DNA from: WRGT01 sp942493035
Lineage (GTDB): Bacteria > Spirochaetota > UBA4802 > UBA5550
Length of the DNA stretch: 64,000 nucleotides
Reading direction: 5' to 3'
NCBI GenBank assembly: GCA_942493035.1
Contig: OW818666.1
Location: 868,001-932,000 of the forward strand
The notes beneath the pieces were generated by a model that was not told the DNA's origin, did not search any database, and saw only the letters and a program-made list of their open reading frames with translations. The position numbers and the translations under genes are program-made. Of the stretch, positions 32,967 through 40,817 are shown one piece after another. How positions within the stretch are numbered: position 1 is the stretch's first letter; each line of letters begins with the position of its first letter.

Positions 32967-33269
32967 ATGAACAAAAGTCACAGCAAAGAGTTTAAAGCTA
33001 AAGTTGCAATTGAAGCTCTCAAGGGAGAGAAGACCGTACAGGAAATAGCTCAGAAGTTTGAAATTCACCCCAATCAGGTAACGCTTTGGAAAAAGCAATT
33101 GATAGAGAATGCAACAACAGCATTTGATAAGAAGGGTAATGACAAAGAACTTGTAGAATCTGAAAAAAAGCAGGATCAGCTTTTTAGTCAAATTGGACAA
33201 TTAAAAGTTGAGAATGACTTTTTAAAAAAAAAGTACAAACAACTATACGGAACAGAGCCGAATTTATAG
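32967..33269 (+). CDS. IS3-family transposase OrfA
   Basis: 100 residues. The N-terminal helix-turn-helix of the HTH_Tnp_1 type (FKAKVAIEALKGEKTVQEIAQKFEIHPNQVTLWKK) is followed by a leucine-zipper-like helix (QLFSQIGQLKVENDFLKKKY). A run of nine A followed by G (33224-33233) near the end is a likely -1 frameshift site that fuses OrfA to OrfB. The downstream frame is open from that point. AGGAGA precedes the start. Confidence 0.93.
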   Translation: MNKSHSKEFKAKVAIEALKGEKTVQEIAQKFEIHPNQVTLWKKQLIENATTAFDKKGNDKELVESEKKQDQLFSQIGQLKVENDFLKKKYKQLYGTEPNL

Positions 33270-33280
33270 AGTCTGATCAT

Positions 33281-34099
33281 ATGGAATTATCAATTAAAGA
33301 TCAGTGTGAGCTTCTTGGGATTAGCAGATCGTCATATTACTATAAATCGAAGCCGATTGTCGATGAAGAGGAAATTAAAATTTTGAAAGCCATTAAAGAT
33401 GAGTTAAAGCTTCATCCATTTTATGGTTATCGGAAAATAGCGTTGGCTCTTAAAGATATGTGTGTTACGAGAAAGCAGATAAGGCTTATTATGCAAAAGG
33501 CAGGGTTAAGAGCCATCTATCCAGGGAAACGGCTTTCAATACCGATTAAATGGCATGAGAAGTATCCGTATCTTCTCAGAGATAAAGAGATATGGCTCCC
33601 GAACCAGGTGTGGGCAACTGACATCACCTATATTAAACTTTCCGGAGGTCATGTCTATTTGGTTGCAATTATTGATTTATTCAGCCGAAAGACTTTATCA
33701 TGGAAATTGTCAAACACGCTAGATACTGAATTTTGTATTTCAGCTCTTGAAGAAGCAATCATGATTTATGGGAAGCCGGCTATATTTAACACTGATCAAG
33801 GGAGTCAGTTTACATCTGAAGCATTTACGGAAAAACTTCAGAATCACAAAATAAGAATCAGTATGGATGGCAAGGGTCGTGCTCTTGATAATATTTATAT
33901 TGAAAGGTTCTGGCGGTCGCTCAAGTACGAAGAGATATATCTTAATGAATATCGTTCAATGGATGATTTAAAGATTGCCTTGAAAAAATACTTTAATTTT
34001 TATAACACTGAAAGATTTCATCAGTCGCTTGAATATGCTACACCGAATGAAATATACAATTCAGTTTTCAATGAACATTCTCAAGAACAGGCAGCTTAA
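33281..34099 (+). CDS. IS3-family transposase OrfB (DDE integrase domain)
   Basis: 272 residues. HTH_21-like region (HPFYGYRKIALALKD) then the rve integrase core with the DDE triad: VWATDITYIKL (D), FNTDQGSQFTS (D) and DNIYIERFWRSLKYEEIY (E). It ends with the usual YFNFYNTERFHQSLEYATPNE. The annotated ATG is probably not the main start; the product is most likely the OrfAB fusion made by -1 frameshifting at the A9G run. Confidence 0.95.
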   Translation: MELSIKDQCELLGISRSSYYYKSKPIVDEEEIKILKAIKDELKLHPFYGYRKIALALKDMCVTRKQIRLIMQKAGLRAIYPGKRLSIPIKWHEKYPYLLRDKEIWLPNQVWATDITYIKLSGGHVYLVAIIDLFSRKTLSWKLSNTLDTEFCISALEEAIMIYGKPAIFNTDQGSQFTSEAFTEKLQNHKIRISMDGKGRALDNIYIERFWRSLKYEEIYLNEYRSMDDLKIALKKYFNFYNTERFHQSLEYATPNEIYNSVFNEHSQEQAA

Positions 34100-34151
34100 A
34101 AGTGAGTATCCACTAAAAGTTAAAAATATTATGTGTTGATAAAAGGGCTCA

Positions 34152-34550
34152 CTTTACTATTTCGTTGAATTTAGAAAAAACAAAGAATTAAAAAAACTAG
34201 TTAGCAAGGGATTAGTTTCGTTATCAGAATTCTGTGATTGGGTAGGTGAAGGTAAATTTAAAAGAGGTGAAGATATTCGAAAGTTATCTTTGGTGCTTAA
34301 TGATGAACAAGCGAAACAGGAATTAATAAATGATTCATTTCAAGCTGCACTTGAACAATTAGAACAGATAAATCCGGCAGCTAAATCAAAACTATTTGAG
34401 AAGATTTCAGATGTAACCAAGGGAATACAAAAGATATCATTTCAGGAATTAAGTGAGTTAAAAAGTGGATTTCAACCAGGTAAGGTTGAGTCATTACAAA
34501 AACTTCATGAAGCCGTAGATAATCTTATAAAAGACATAAGCAGAGGGTAA
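34152..34550 (+). pseudogene. ParB-like protein, C-terminal fragment
   Basis: The frame is open from the very edge of the IS3 element. YYFVEFRKNKELKKLVSKG...FCDWVGEGKFKRGEDIRKLS aligns with the C-terminal third of the intact ParB-like homologue (SYFNAFYLQKELVEKA...FVSWVREDRFKNAQSVRELS). A helical, Gln/Glu/Lys-rich tail follows. Together with 32652-32885 it is one broken gene. Its stop is one base before the nuclease start, so it belongs to the same operon. Confidence 0.82.
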
Positions 34551-34551
34551 T

Positions 34552-34959
34552 TTGGCAGGCAAAACTCATCAATTTATTCTTGGTCTGGTAATTCGCAAGA
34601 TTAGAGAGTCAGGCTTTGAAATTGTTAGTATCGATGGTAAAACATGCGGAGCATTTGATGAGAAATATTTATTACCGCCAACGATTCTTCGACATAGACC
34701 TGATGTAATTGGAATAAATAATAATGGTCAGGTATGCATAGGGGAAGCTAAAACATCTAGTGATATTAGTAATAACAGAATTGAAGAACAAATTACTGAT
34801 TTTATCAATATTGAATTAAACACTATGAAGTGTAAAGTAATCGTTGGATTGCCAATGTCTTCAAAAAATAATTTTGAAAAGAAGCTAAAAAAAATGGGTA
34901 TGTCCATAGTTGAGAATTTAGAAATCTTATATGTACCAGATGAAATAATCAATGATTAA
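34552..34959 (+). CDS. PD-(D/E)XK-type nuclease-like protein
   Basis: 135 residues starting at a TTG with GAGGG upstream. RHRPDVIGINNNGQVCIGEAKT (about 49-70) has the D-x(13-14)-E-x-K pattern of PD-(D/E)XK nucleases. The N-terminal helix (HQFILGLVIRKIRESGFEI) fits the usual first helix of the fold. The protein is small, like Holliday-junction-resolvase or restriction-subunit nucleases. It overlaps the helicase start by eight bases, pointing to a nuclease-helicase partnership. Catalytic activity is inferred from the motif only. Confidence 0.75.
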   Translation: MAGKTHQFILGLVIRKIRESGFEIVSIDGKTCGAFDEKYLLPPTILRHRPDVIGINNNGQVCIGEAKTSSDISNNRIEEQITDFINIELNTMKCKVIVGLPMSSKNNFEKKLKKMGMSIVENLEILYVPDEIIND

Positions 34960-36382
34960 AAAAATACAAAATTTTAATACTAAAACAAATGCAATGCCTC
35001 ACCAATGTGAAGCAATATCTTACATAGTCAAAAATAAGAATATTGCATTATTTGATGAGCAAGGTTTAGGTAAGACAAAAATAGTTATTGATTCATTATC
35101 ATATTTATTAAAGGAGCAATTAATAGAAGGCGTATTGGTAATTGCCCCAATGTCTCTATTATATAATTGGGAAATGGAAGTTGAAAAGCATTCATTTCTG
35201 ATTCCAAACGTACTTAAAGGTACTGATAAAGAAAAAAGATTTAAGTATCTAACCGGCGCTAATTTTTATATTATAAATTATGAGTCAGTTATTTCTGAGT
35301 TACAAACCATAAAGAGATTCTGTAAGAGCTATGAAGTTTCAATCGTATTAGATGAGTCAGCAAGAATTAAAAATCCTGAATCGAAAACAACCGAAGCGGT
35401 TTTTGAACTTATAGATTTATCAATAAAGAGAATTATAATCTCTGGTACACCAGTGGCAAATAAACCATACGATTTATGGGCACAATTTTATTTTCTTGAT
35501 AAAGGGGAATTGTTGGGGAAAGATTTTAACAAGTTCAAAGCAATGTACAGTGAAAAAAATGCTAATTATAAAAGTAATATAAATCAATTAAAAGAGATAG
35601 TTAAAAATAATTCTATTCGAAGAACAAAGAATAATGAATTGGATTTACCGGAAAAAAAATATATTAGGGAAGATGTCGTATTAGCTGGTAAACAGTTAGA
35701 AATATATGAACAATTACGTAAAGAGCTTGTACTTGAAGTTAAAAACATTAAGGGTGATACAATAATAGATGAATCGTCAAATTTATTGAAGAAACTTTTA
35801 AGGCTTACGCAGATAACAAGCAATCCATATTTAATTGATAAAAGCTATTCAGAAACACCGGTGAAGTATATTGCTCTTGATAAAATAATTGAAACTATAA
35901 TATCTACTAATGAGAAATTACTAGTATGGACATCCTTTGTAGAAAATATTGTCTTACTAAAGCTAAGATATAAAAAATATAAACCATTGGTAATTTTCGG
36001 TGACGTACCAATTAAAGATAGAGCTGAATATATTAAAACTTTTCAAGAATCCGATATTAATAAAATTATGATCTTAAATCCATCTGCTGCAAGAGAGGGG
36101 ATTACTCTAACTAAAGCAAATCATGCAATATATCTTGATCGAAATTTTAATCTTGTAGATTATCTTCAATCGCAAGATAGAATTCATAGAATATCACAAG
36201 ATAAAGTCTGTACAATTTATAAAATAATTGCGAAGAATACTATTGATGAATACATCGAAAGTCATGTTGATGCAAAAAGTGATATCGCCTCGTTTATTCA
36301 GGGAGATAAGCCGGAATTAAAAAATGAAACATTTGATTTCCTAACAAATAAAAAAGAATTATTAAGTATTCTTGGAGGATGA
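34952..36382 (+). CDS. SNF2-type DEAD-box helicase/translocase
   Basis: 476 residues. Motifs in order are Q-like PHQCEAISYIV, Walker A DEQGLGKTK (about 37), VLVIAPMSLLYNW (Ia), DEAH-box variant LDESARIKN (about 132) and ISGTPVANKPYDLWAQ (III). The C-terminal RecA-like half has LLVWTSFVENI, MILNPSAAREGITLTKAN (V) and YLQSQDRIHRISQ (VI). This is the SMARCAL/ZRANB3-like compact SNF2 layout, used for double-stranded DNA translocation. It has no DNA-binding accessory domain, so its nuclease and ParB-like neighbours may supply targeting. Confidence 0.93.
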   Translation: MIKKIQNFNTKTNAMPHQCEAISYIVKNKNIALFDEQGLGKTKIVIDSLSYLLKEQLIEGVLVIAPMSLLYNWEMEVEKHSFLIPNVLKGTDKEKRFKYLTGANFYIINYESVISELQTIKRFCKSYEVSIVLDESARIKNPESKTTEAVFELIDLSIKRIIISGTPVANKPYDLWAQFYFLDKGELLGKDFNKFKAMYSEKNANYKSNINQLKEIVKNNSIRRTKNNELDLPEKKYIREDVVLAGKQLEIYEQLRKELVLEVKNIKGDTIIDESSNLLKKLLRLTQITSNPYLIDKSYSETPVKYIALDKIIETIISTNEKLLVWTSFVENIVLLKLRYKKYKPLVIFGDVPIKDRAEYIKTFQESDINKIMILNPSAAREGITLTKANHAIYLDRNFNLVDYLQSQDRIHRISQDKVCTIYKIIAKNTIDEYIESHVDAKSDIASFIQGDKPELKNETFDFLTNKKELLSILGG

Positions 36383-36383
36383 T

Positions 36384-37418
36384 GTGACAGCTAAGACAAT
36401 TACAGTATTAGGTCGCGATATAAAATATGAAATCCATGATGTTGATATTCACTCTGTCGAATATTATAAAGATAATCCTAGGATTAATTATATAATAAGT
36501 AAATTCCCACCGGATGAGGTAACTCAGGATTTAATTGAAAAACAACTTTTGGGTTTAGATTCTACAAGAGAAAGAATTAAAGATTTAGAAGAAAACAAAG
36601 GAATGATTGATGAAGTATATATTTTGAGGAATCAAGTTGTTGAAGGTAATACAAGGTTATGTGCCTATCGACGAATAAGCCAAAAAAACCCAACTGATGA
36701 TAGATGGAAAAAGATAAAGGCTAGAATATTACCTGATGATGTTACTGAAGAAGAATTGTTTTATATTTTAGGTATTTTTCATATCAAAGGTAAGAAGGAA
36801 TGGGATGCATATGAAAAAGCAGCCTATATCTACAAGATGATAAAAGTTTTAAATAAAAGTCCGGAGGATATAAAAAAACAGCTTGGTATTCAGGGTAAAA
36901 CACTGGAAGCGATGTTGAAAGCTTATGAAATAATGAAAGATAAATATTTAGTGAAGGATAATACCGATCATAAAAAATCAGACAATAAAGATGAGTTAAA
37001 AAAATTTAGCTATTTTAATGCTTTTTATCTCCAAAAAGAATTGGTAGAAAAAGCGGAAGCTACACCAGCCTTTGTTGATGAATTTGTTTCATGGGTTCGT
37101 GAAGATAGATTTAAAAATGCTCAATCTGTTAGAGAATTATCAACAATTTTGGACAATAAAAAAGCATGTAATAAATTTCGTGAATCTGAACCTGGCAAAG
37201 CATATATCGAAGCAACTTACGCTTTGCGAGAACATAAACCGGATAAAATTGATCCGTTTTATATAAAGATTAGAGAATTCAAAGATATGATTAACGATGT
37301 AGAGATTAATAAACTCAAAGAAGAATTAGAAGAAAATAAAAATAAAAGAGCTATAATAAATATGTGTTATAAGGATTTTAAAAAATTTTGTAAAGAGATC
37401 GGCCTTGATGTTAACTAA
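36384..37418 (+). CDS. ParB-like nuclease-fold protein
   Basis: About 344 residues from a GTG at 36384 that follows GGAGG and lies two bases after the helicase stop; an overlapping TTG at 36372 is less likely. The N-terminal half has ParB-like blocks YYKDNPRINYII and VVEGNTRLCAYRRI, with LKARILPDDVTEEEL and WDAYEKAAYIYKMI (HTH-like region) following. The C-terminal half is helical and conserved with the broken paralogue at 32652/34152. ParB-fold proteins bind DNA and some hydrolyse CTP or ATP. Here a DNA-recognition or modification-sensing role is inferred from the context. Confidence 0.8.
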   Translation: MTAKTITVLGRDIKYEIHDVDIHSVEYYKDNPRINYIISKFPPDEVTQDLIEKQLLGLDSTRERIKDLEENKGMIDEVYILRNQVVEGNTRLCAYRRISQKNPTDDRWKKIKARILPDDVTEEELFYILGIFHIKGKKEWDAYEKAAYIYKMIKVLNKSPEDIKKQLGIQGKTLEAMLKAYEIMKDKYLVKDNTDHKKSDNKDELKKFSYFNAFYLQKELVEKAEATPAFVDEFVSWVREDRFKNAQSVRELSTILDNKKACNKFRESEPGKAYIEATYALREHKPDKIDPFYIKIREFKDMINDVEINKLKEELEENKNKRAIINMCYKDFKKFCKEIGLDVN

Positions 37419-37440
37419 TAATTTGTTATTATGAGGGATT

Positions 37441-38112
37441 ATGTTTATGAAAAAAACTATTTTATTTTTAATTGGACTGATAATAATATTTTTAATGGTA
37501 TTAAATATACAGTTTTATATGGCTGAACGATTTAATAATATTGATCTGTCGAAAAAAACTGAGCAATCTAAAGAAGATGTTGATAAATTAAAAAAGGTTA
37601 CTCAATCAGTTAAAGAAAAAAATGGAAATATTGATAACAAAGATTTTTATCAAATAACCTTACAAGCATATAAAGATTTTGATGTTACAATGTTTAAATA
37701 TTTTAATTATGCTTTAACGATAATATCTTTTATAATGGGCATAGTCATTGCAGTTTTCTTTTTTTTATTTAGAAGTACAATTCATGATATTAAACAGGAT
37801 TTACAAAATGACGCTTCAAAAGTTCAGGATATTTACAGTAAGACTTTTGATATACTAAATAAACAAGCCGAGACCAATTATACAATTTTTAAATCTAGAG
37901 ATGAAGAATTAAAAGACAAAATAAAAGAACAAAAAGAGTTTTATGAAAAAGTTGCAATTTTATATTCTAAATTATCAAACACTAAAGAAAGTCGGGAAAA
38001 TATATCCGAAGAACTTGTTAGAGATAAAATGGATGACAATGAAAGATACACAGATGAAATTAAAGAAGATTTTAACTCACTAAAAAAACAATTTGAAGAA
38101 ACCGAAGAGTAA
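37441..38112 (+). CDS. Two-helix membrane protein with coiled coil
   Basis: 223 residues. The first membrane segment is at about 6-26 and the second at about 85-112 (ALTIISFIMGIVIAVFFFLF). A Lys/Glu-rich coiled coil runs from about 115 to the C-terminus. The arrangement places both long charged parts on defined sides of the membrane. No family recognised. It overlaps the upstream end of the DGQHR gene region and is part of the same operon; membrane effectors are common in anti-phage operons, but no such activity is demonstrated here. Confidence 0.7.
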   Translation: MFMKKTILFLIGLIIIFLMVLNIQFYMAERFNNIDLSKKTEQSKEDVDKLKKVTQSVKEKNGNIDNKDFYQITLQAYKDFDVTMFKYFNYALTIISFIMGIVIAVFFFLFRSTIHDIKQDLQNDASKVQDIYSKTFDILNKQAETNYTIFKSRDEELKDKIKEQKEFYEKVAILYSKLSNTKESRENISEELVRDKMDDNERYTDEIKEDFNSLKKQFEETEE

Positions 38113-38116
38113 AATT

Positions 38117-39445
38117 ATGTATAAAAATTATAGAAATACTCCTATTCATTTAGAAAAAGTTAAACAAGGGAATAAAGAGTTTTATACAGGTAAAATTTTA
38201 TTTTCTGATTTTGAAAATACATATACCACTAGTCCTGCGGAATATAAAAAATCAATATACCAAGAGAAAATCAATACTGATGAAAGATATATTGATTTAT
38301 TAGAAGATATTGAAAAATATTTAAAAACTCAAAAATCTGATATCAAAAGTGGTTTTCAAAGGAGTATCGATGAAAGCAGAACTGAAGAAATAAAAAATTA
38401 CATAATGTATGACGAGTTTGGTATAATACCTAACTCAATAATAGTTAATGTAGATTGTACGGAAATTCAAAATATAGATGAGTTAAATAAACTAGATGAA
38501 GATGATGAACATAAAGCAGTGCTATTTGGGAATGATTTATACATACCAAATTTTAAGAGAGTTTTCCTGATTATAGATGGTCAGCATAGAATTTATGGGT
38601 GCAAAAAATTACCTGAAGAAATTAAAGCAGAGATGGAATTATTGATAACTTTTATAATTAATGCTGATTCAAAGGTACAGGCTCAATTATTTACGACAAT
38701 AAATTATAAAGTGAAACCTGTAAATAAATCATATTTATATCATATTCTTGGAGAATTTGGCATAGGTGATTCAGAAGAAACTTATTTGCATGAATTTATT
38801 AAACTTTTAAATGAATTGAAAACATCACCCTTACTGGATAGAGTGAAAATGCTTGGGAAAAGTGATAAGGATAAAAAAGGTTCATTATCTCAAGCTTTTC
38901 TGGCTGAATCTTTGTATTTATTGATATCACCTAAATATAGGGAGGTTAGACCTTTAATGGATATTGAAGAAGTATTAAGGATTCCAGTCTTTAGGTATCA
39001 TTTTCTAAATAATAAGTATAGAAATAATATCCCAAAATTTATTATTATATATTTAAAAGTAATTCAACAAATCTATATGAATAATAGTAATAATTGGGAT
39101 GATAAAGATAATAATATATTTTTAAAAACTGTTGGTATGGGCGGCTTGATCGATCTATTGTCAAATTTATATATATTATATATTTGTAAGATTGATAAAT
39201 TAAATAATCAATATGAAATTGATTTTTTAAACTTGGAAGAAGATTTAAATACCATTCTTTCACCATTAAAAGAAAATATCATTTTTAAAGATTTAAAAAA
39301 TGAATTTGCGAAAGGTAGTAGTAGAGGTGCAATAAAAAAATTAACTAAACAATTATGGCAAACGATATTATTGGATAATTCAAATTTTGATAAATATCAA
39401 AAAGAATACATATCGTGGTTTAATCAGACGATGATTTTTAAATAA
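38117..39445 (+). CDS. DGQHR-domain protein (DndB/ParB-like)
   Basis: 442 residues from the ATG MYKNYRNT. The hallmark FLIIDGQHRIYG lies at about 152-163, followed by ITFIINADSKVQAQLFTTINYKVKPVNKSY, the pattern of DGQHR-domain proteins such as DndB. These are linked to DNA modification and its control in phosphorothioation and 7-deazaguanine systems. The C-terminal 250 residues are helical and unassigned. The gene is very AT-rich (only 10 G or C in the 60 bases 39061-39120). It is the last gene of the island operon, 16 bases from the convergent ATPase stop. Confidence 0.87.
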   Translation: MYKNYRNTPIHLEKVKQGNKEFYTGKILFSDFENTYTTSPAEYKKSIYQEKINTDERYIDLLEDIEKYLKTQKSDIKSGFQRSIDESRTEEIKNYIMYDEFGIIPNSIIVNVDCTEIQNIDELNKLDEDDEHKAVLFGNDLYIPNFKRVFLIIDGQHRIYGCKKLPEEIKAEMELLITFIINADSKVQAQLFTTINYKVKPVNKSYLYHILGEFGIGDSEETYLHEFIKLLNELKTSPLLDRVKMLGKSDKDKKGSLSQAFLAESLYLLISPKYREVRPLMDIEEVLRIPVFRYHFLNNKYRNNIPKFIIIYLKVIQQIYMNNSNNWDDKDNNIFLKTVGMGGLIDLLSNLYILYICKIDKLNNQYEIDFLNLEEDLNTILSPLKENIIFKDLKNEFAKGSSRGAIKKLTKQLWQTILLDNSNFDKYQKEYISWFNQTMIFK

Positions 39446-39461
39446 TAGTTCGCCATACATT

Positions 39462-40817
39462 TTATTCTTCTAAAATAGATATATTATTATAAATATCATG
39501 TAAACAATCACAATTTTTGCATTTGCTCTGGATATGAGTTAATATCAATTTTTGTTGTTCTTCTTTAAGTTGAAATAGATTTGGTTTATTTATAATTGAA
39601 TTATTATTTTGGTATACTTCACAAGAATTTCTCACTGATTTTTTGTTTGAAGAATTGTTACTGTCTGTAATTGTGTTGTTATTTTTAGGTAATTCAGATA
39701 TAAATTTTGAACGATTCCTTATTTCCTTTGACATCGGCAATCCAATTTCTTTTTCAATTGCATCATAGAATCGGCTCTTGAAATCATTATCAACAAAGTC
39801 ATCCCTTCGACTGTTCGGAATCAGTTCAGAATGAACAATATGTAATTCACCAATCATATAACTGTTAAAACGTTCTTCTTTAAAGCATCGATCAAGAAGA
39901 TGGGAATCTCCAAGAAGAATATTGCCAGAACGAACATGAATACCTGATGAGTCATCACCTTTGTTTATTGAACCCAAGAAATCTTTTCTTTTTCCTATCC
40001 AGCCATAAGCAAAGATATCATCGTAATCTTTGATTGTTATATATTCTATGCCTTCAATCAGATCAAATCCACTTTTAGTAACTTTAACATTGTCATTATA
40101 AGTTTTATATATTTGCTTTCCGTTCAAATAAATTGGATATGAATTAAAAGCTTTAACGTTAGATTTAAGATATTTGTTTATTTCTTTTCTGAAAGTAAAT
40201 GTTTCCGGTGAATAATCAACCGGACATACTTTGGAAATATACTCTCTTACTTTTTTTATGTCAAAAAGATAGTTTCTGAAACTAATAACACCTTCAAGTT
40301 TTACTTCAAAATAACTTTTTGAAATATCTAATGATTTGTTTTTTTCAATAGTTGTAATTTGATCAAATAGTTCTTGTAGTGGCATATCTGAGTTTTTAGT
40401 ATTAGATAAAAGATTTCTGAGTTTAACACAATCCCATCTTTGAATAATTTCTACATTATCATTGTTTGATTTGGTTCTGAATGAAACAGTATCACTAAAA
40501 GCTATCCCACCTAATCGACCGATTCCTCTAAATCCTCTCAAGTCAGTTCCAGCTTTATTACTGTTTCCAATTCCGGATAAAATAGATGCAGCATTCTTGA
40601 TTGGTATACCTGCGCCATTATCAAATATAGTTATGCTTTGAGTAAATGGGTCAATTGTGATATTAACAGATTTGCTTTCATTGCTTGAGCTTGTGTCTAT
40701 GGCATCCACTGAGTTTTGAATATATTCACGATATATTGATAAGGGGTCATTATACATACCGGATGTAAGTGTTTCTAAAAGATACATACCTGCTTTAAAT
40801 TGAGTATCAGTTTTCAT
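39462..40817 (-). CDS. GHKL/Hsp90-like ATPase
   Basis: About 451 residues from MKTDTQFK at 40817. The GHKL ATP-binding motifs are clear: SIYREYIQNSVDAID (N-box), FDNGAGIPIKNAA (G1) and GFRGIGRLGG (G2, ATP lid). A middle domain similar in position to that of Hsp90/MutL follows. The C-terminal tail is Asn/Ser-rich and ends with a cysteine cluster (KCKNCDC), possibly metal-binding. The gene overlaps the end of the radical SAM gene by 11 bases, so the two are one unit. GHKL ATPases of this form occur in several defence systems. Confidence 0.88.
   Translation of the reverse strand: MKTDTQFKAGMYLLETLTSGMYNDPLSIYREYIQNSVDAIDTSSSNESKSVNITIDPFTQSITIFDNGAGIPIKNAASILSGIGNSNKAGTDLRGFRGIGRLGGIAFSDTVSFRTKSNNDNVEIIQRWDCVKLRNLLSNTKNSDMPLQELFDQITTIEKNKSLDISKSYFEVKLEGVISFRNYLFDIKKVREYISKVCPVDYSPETFTFRKEINKYLKSNVKAFNSYPIYLNGKQIYKTYNDNVKVTKSGFDLIEGIEYITIKDYDDIFAYGWIGKRKDFLGSINKGDDSSGIHVRSGNILLGDSHLLDRCFKEERFNSYMIGELHIVHSELIPNSRRDDFVDNDFKSRFYDAIEKEIGLPMSKEIRNRSKFISELPKNNNTITDSNNSSNKKSVRNSCEVYQNNNSIINKPNLFQLKEEQQKLILTHIQSKCKNCDCLHDIYNNISILEE

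Larger units (their letters stand above)
32886..34151 (+). mobile_element. IS3-family insertion sequence
   Basis: About 1266 bp, bounded by TGAGCCC (32886) and GGGCTCA (34151), with further matching inside both ends (GTGGATA at 32927 and TATCCAC at about 34106). It holds overlapping orfA/orfB. The flanking bases (TAA on the left, CTT on the right) do not form a target duplication, and the interrupted gene lacks its middle. The insertion was therefore accompanied or followed by a deletion. Confidence 0.9.
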
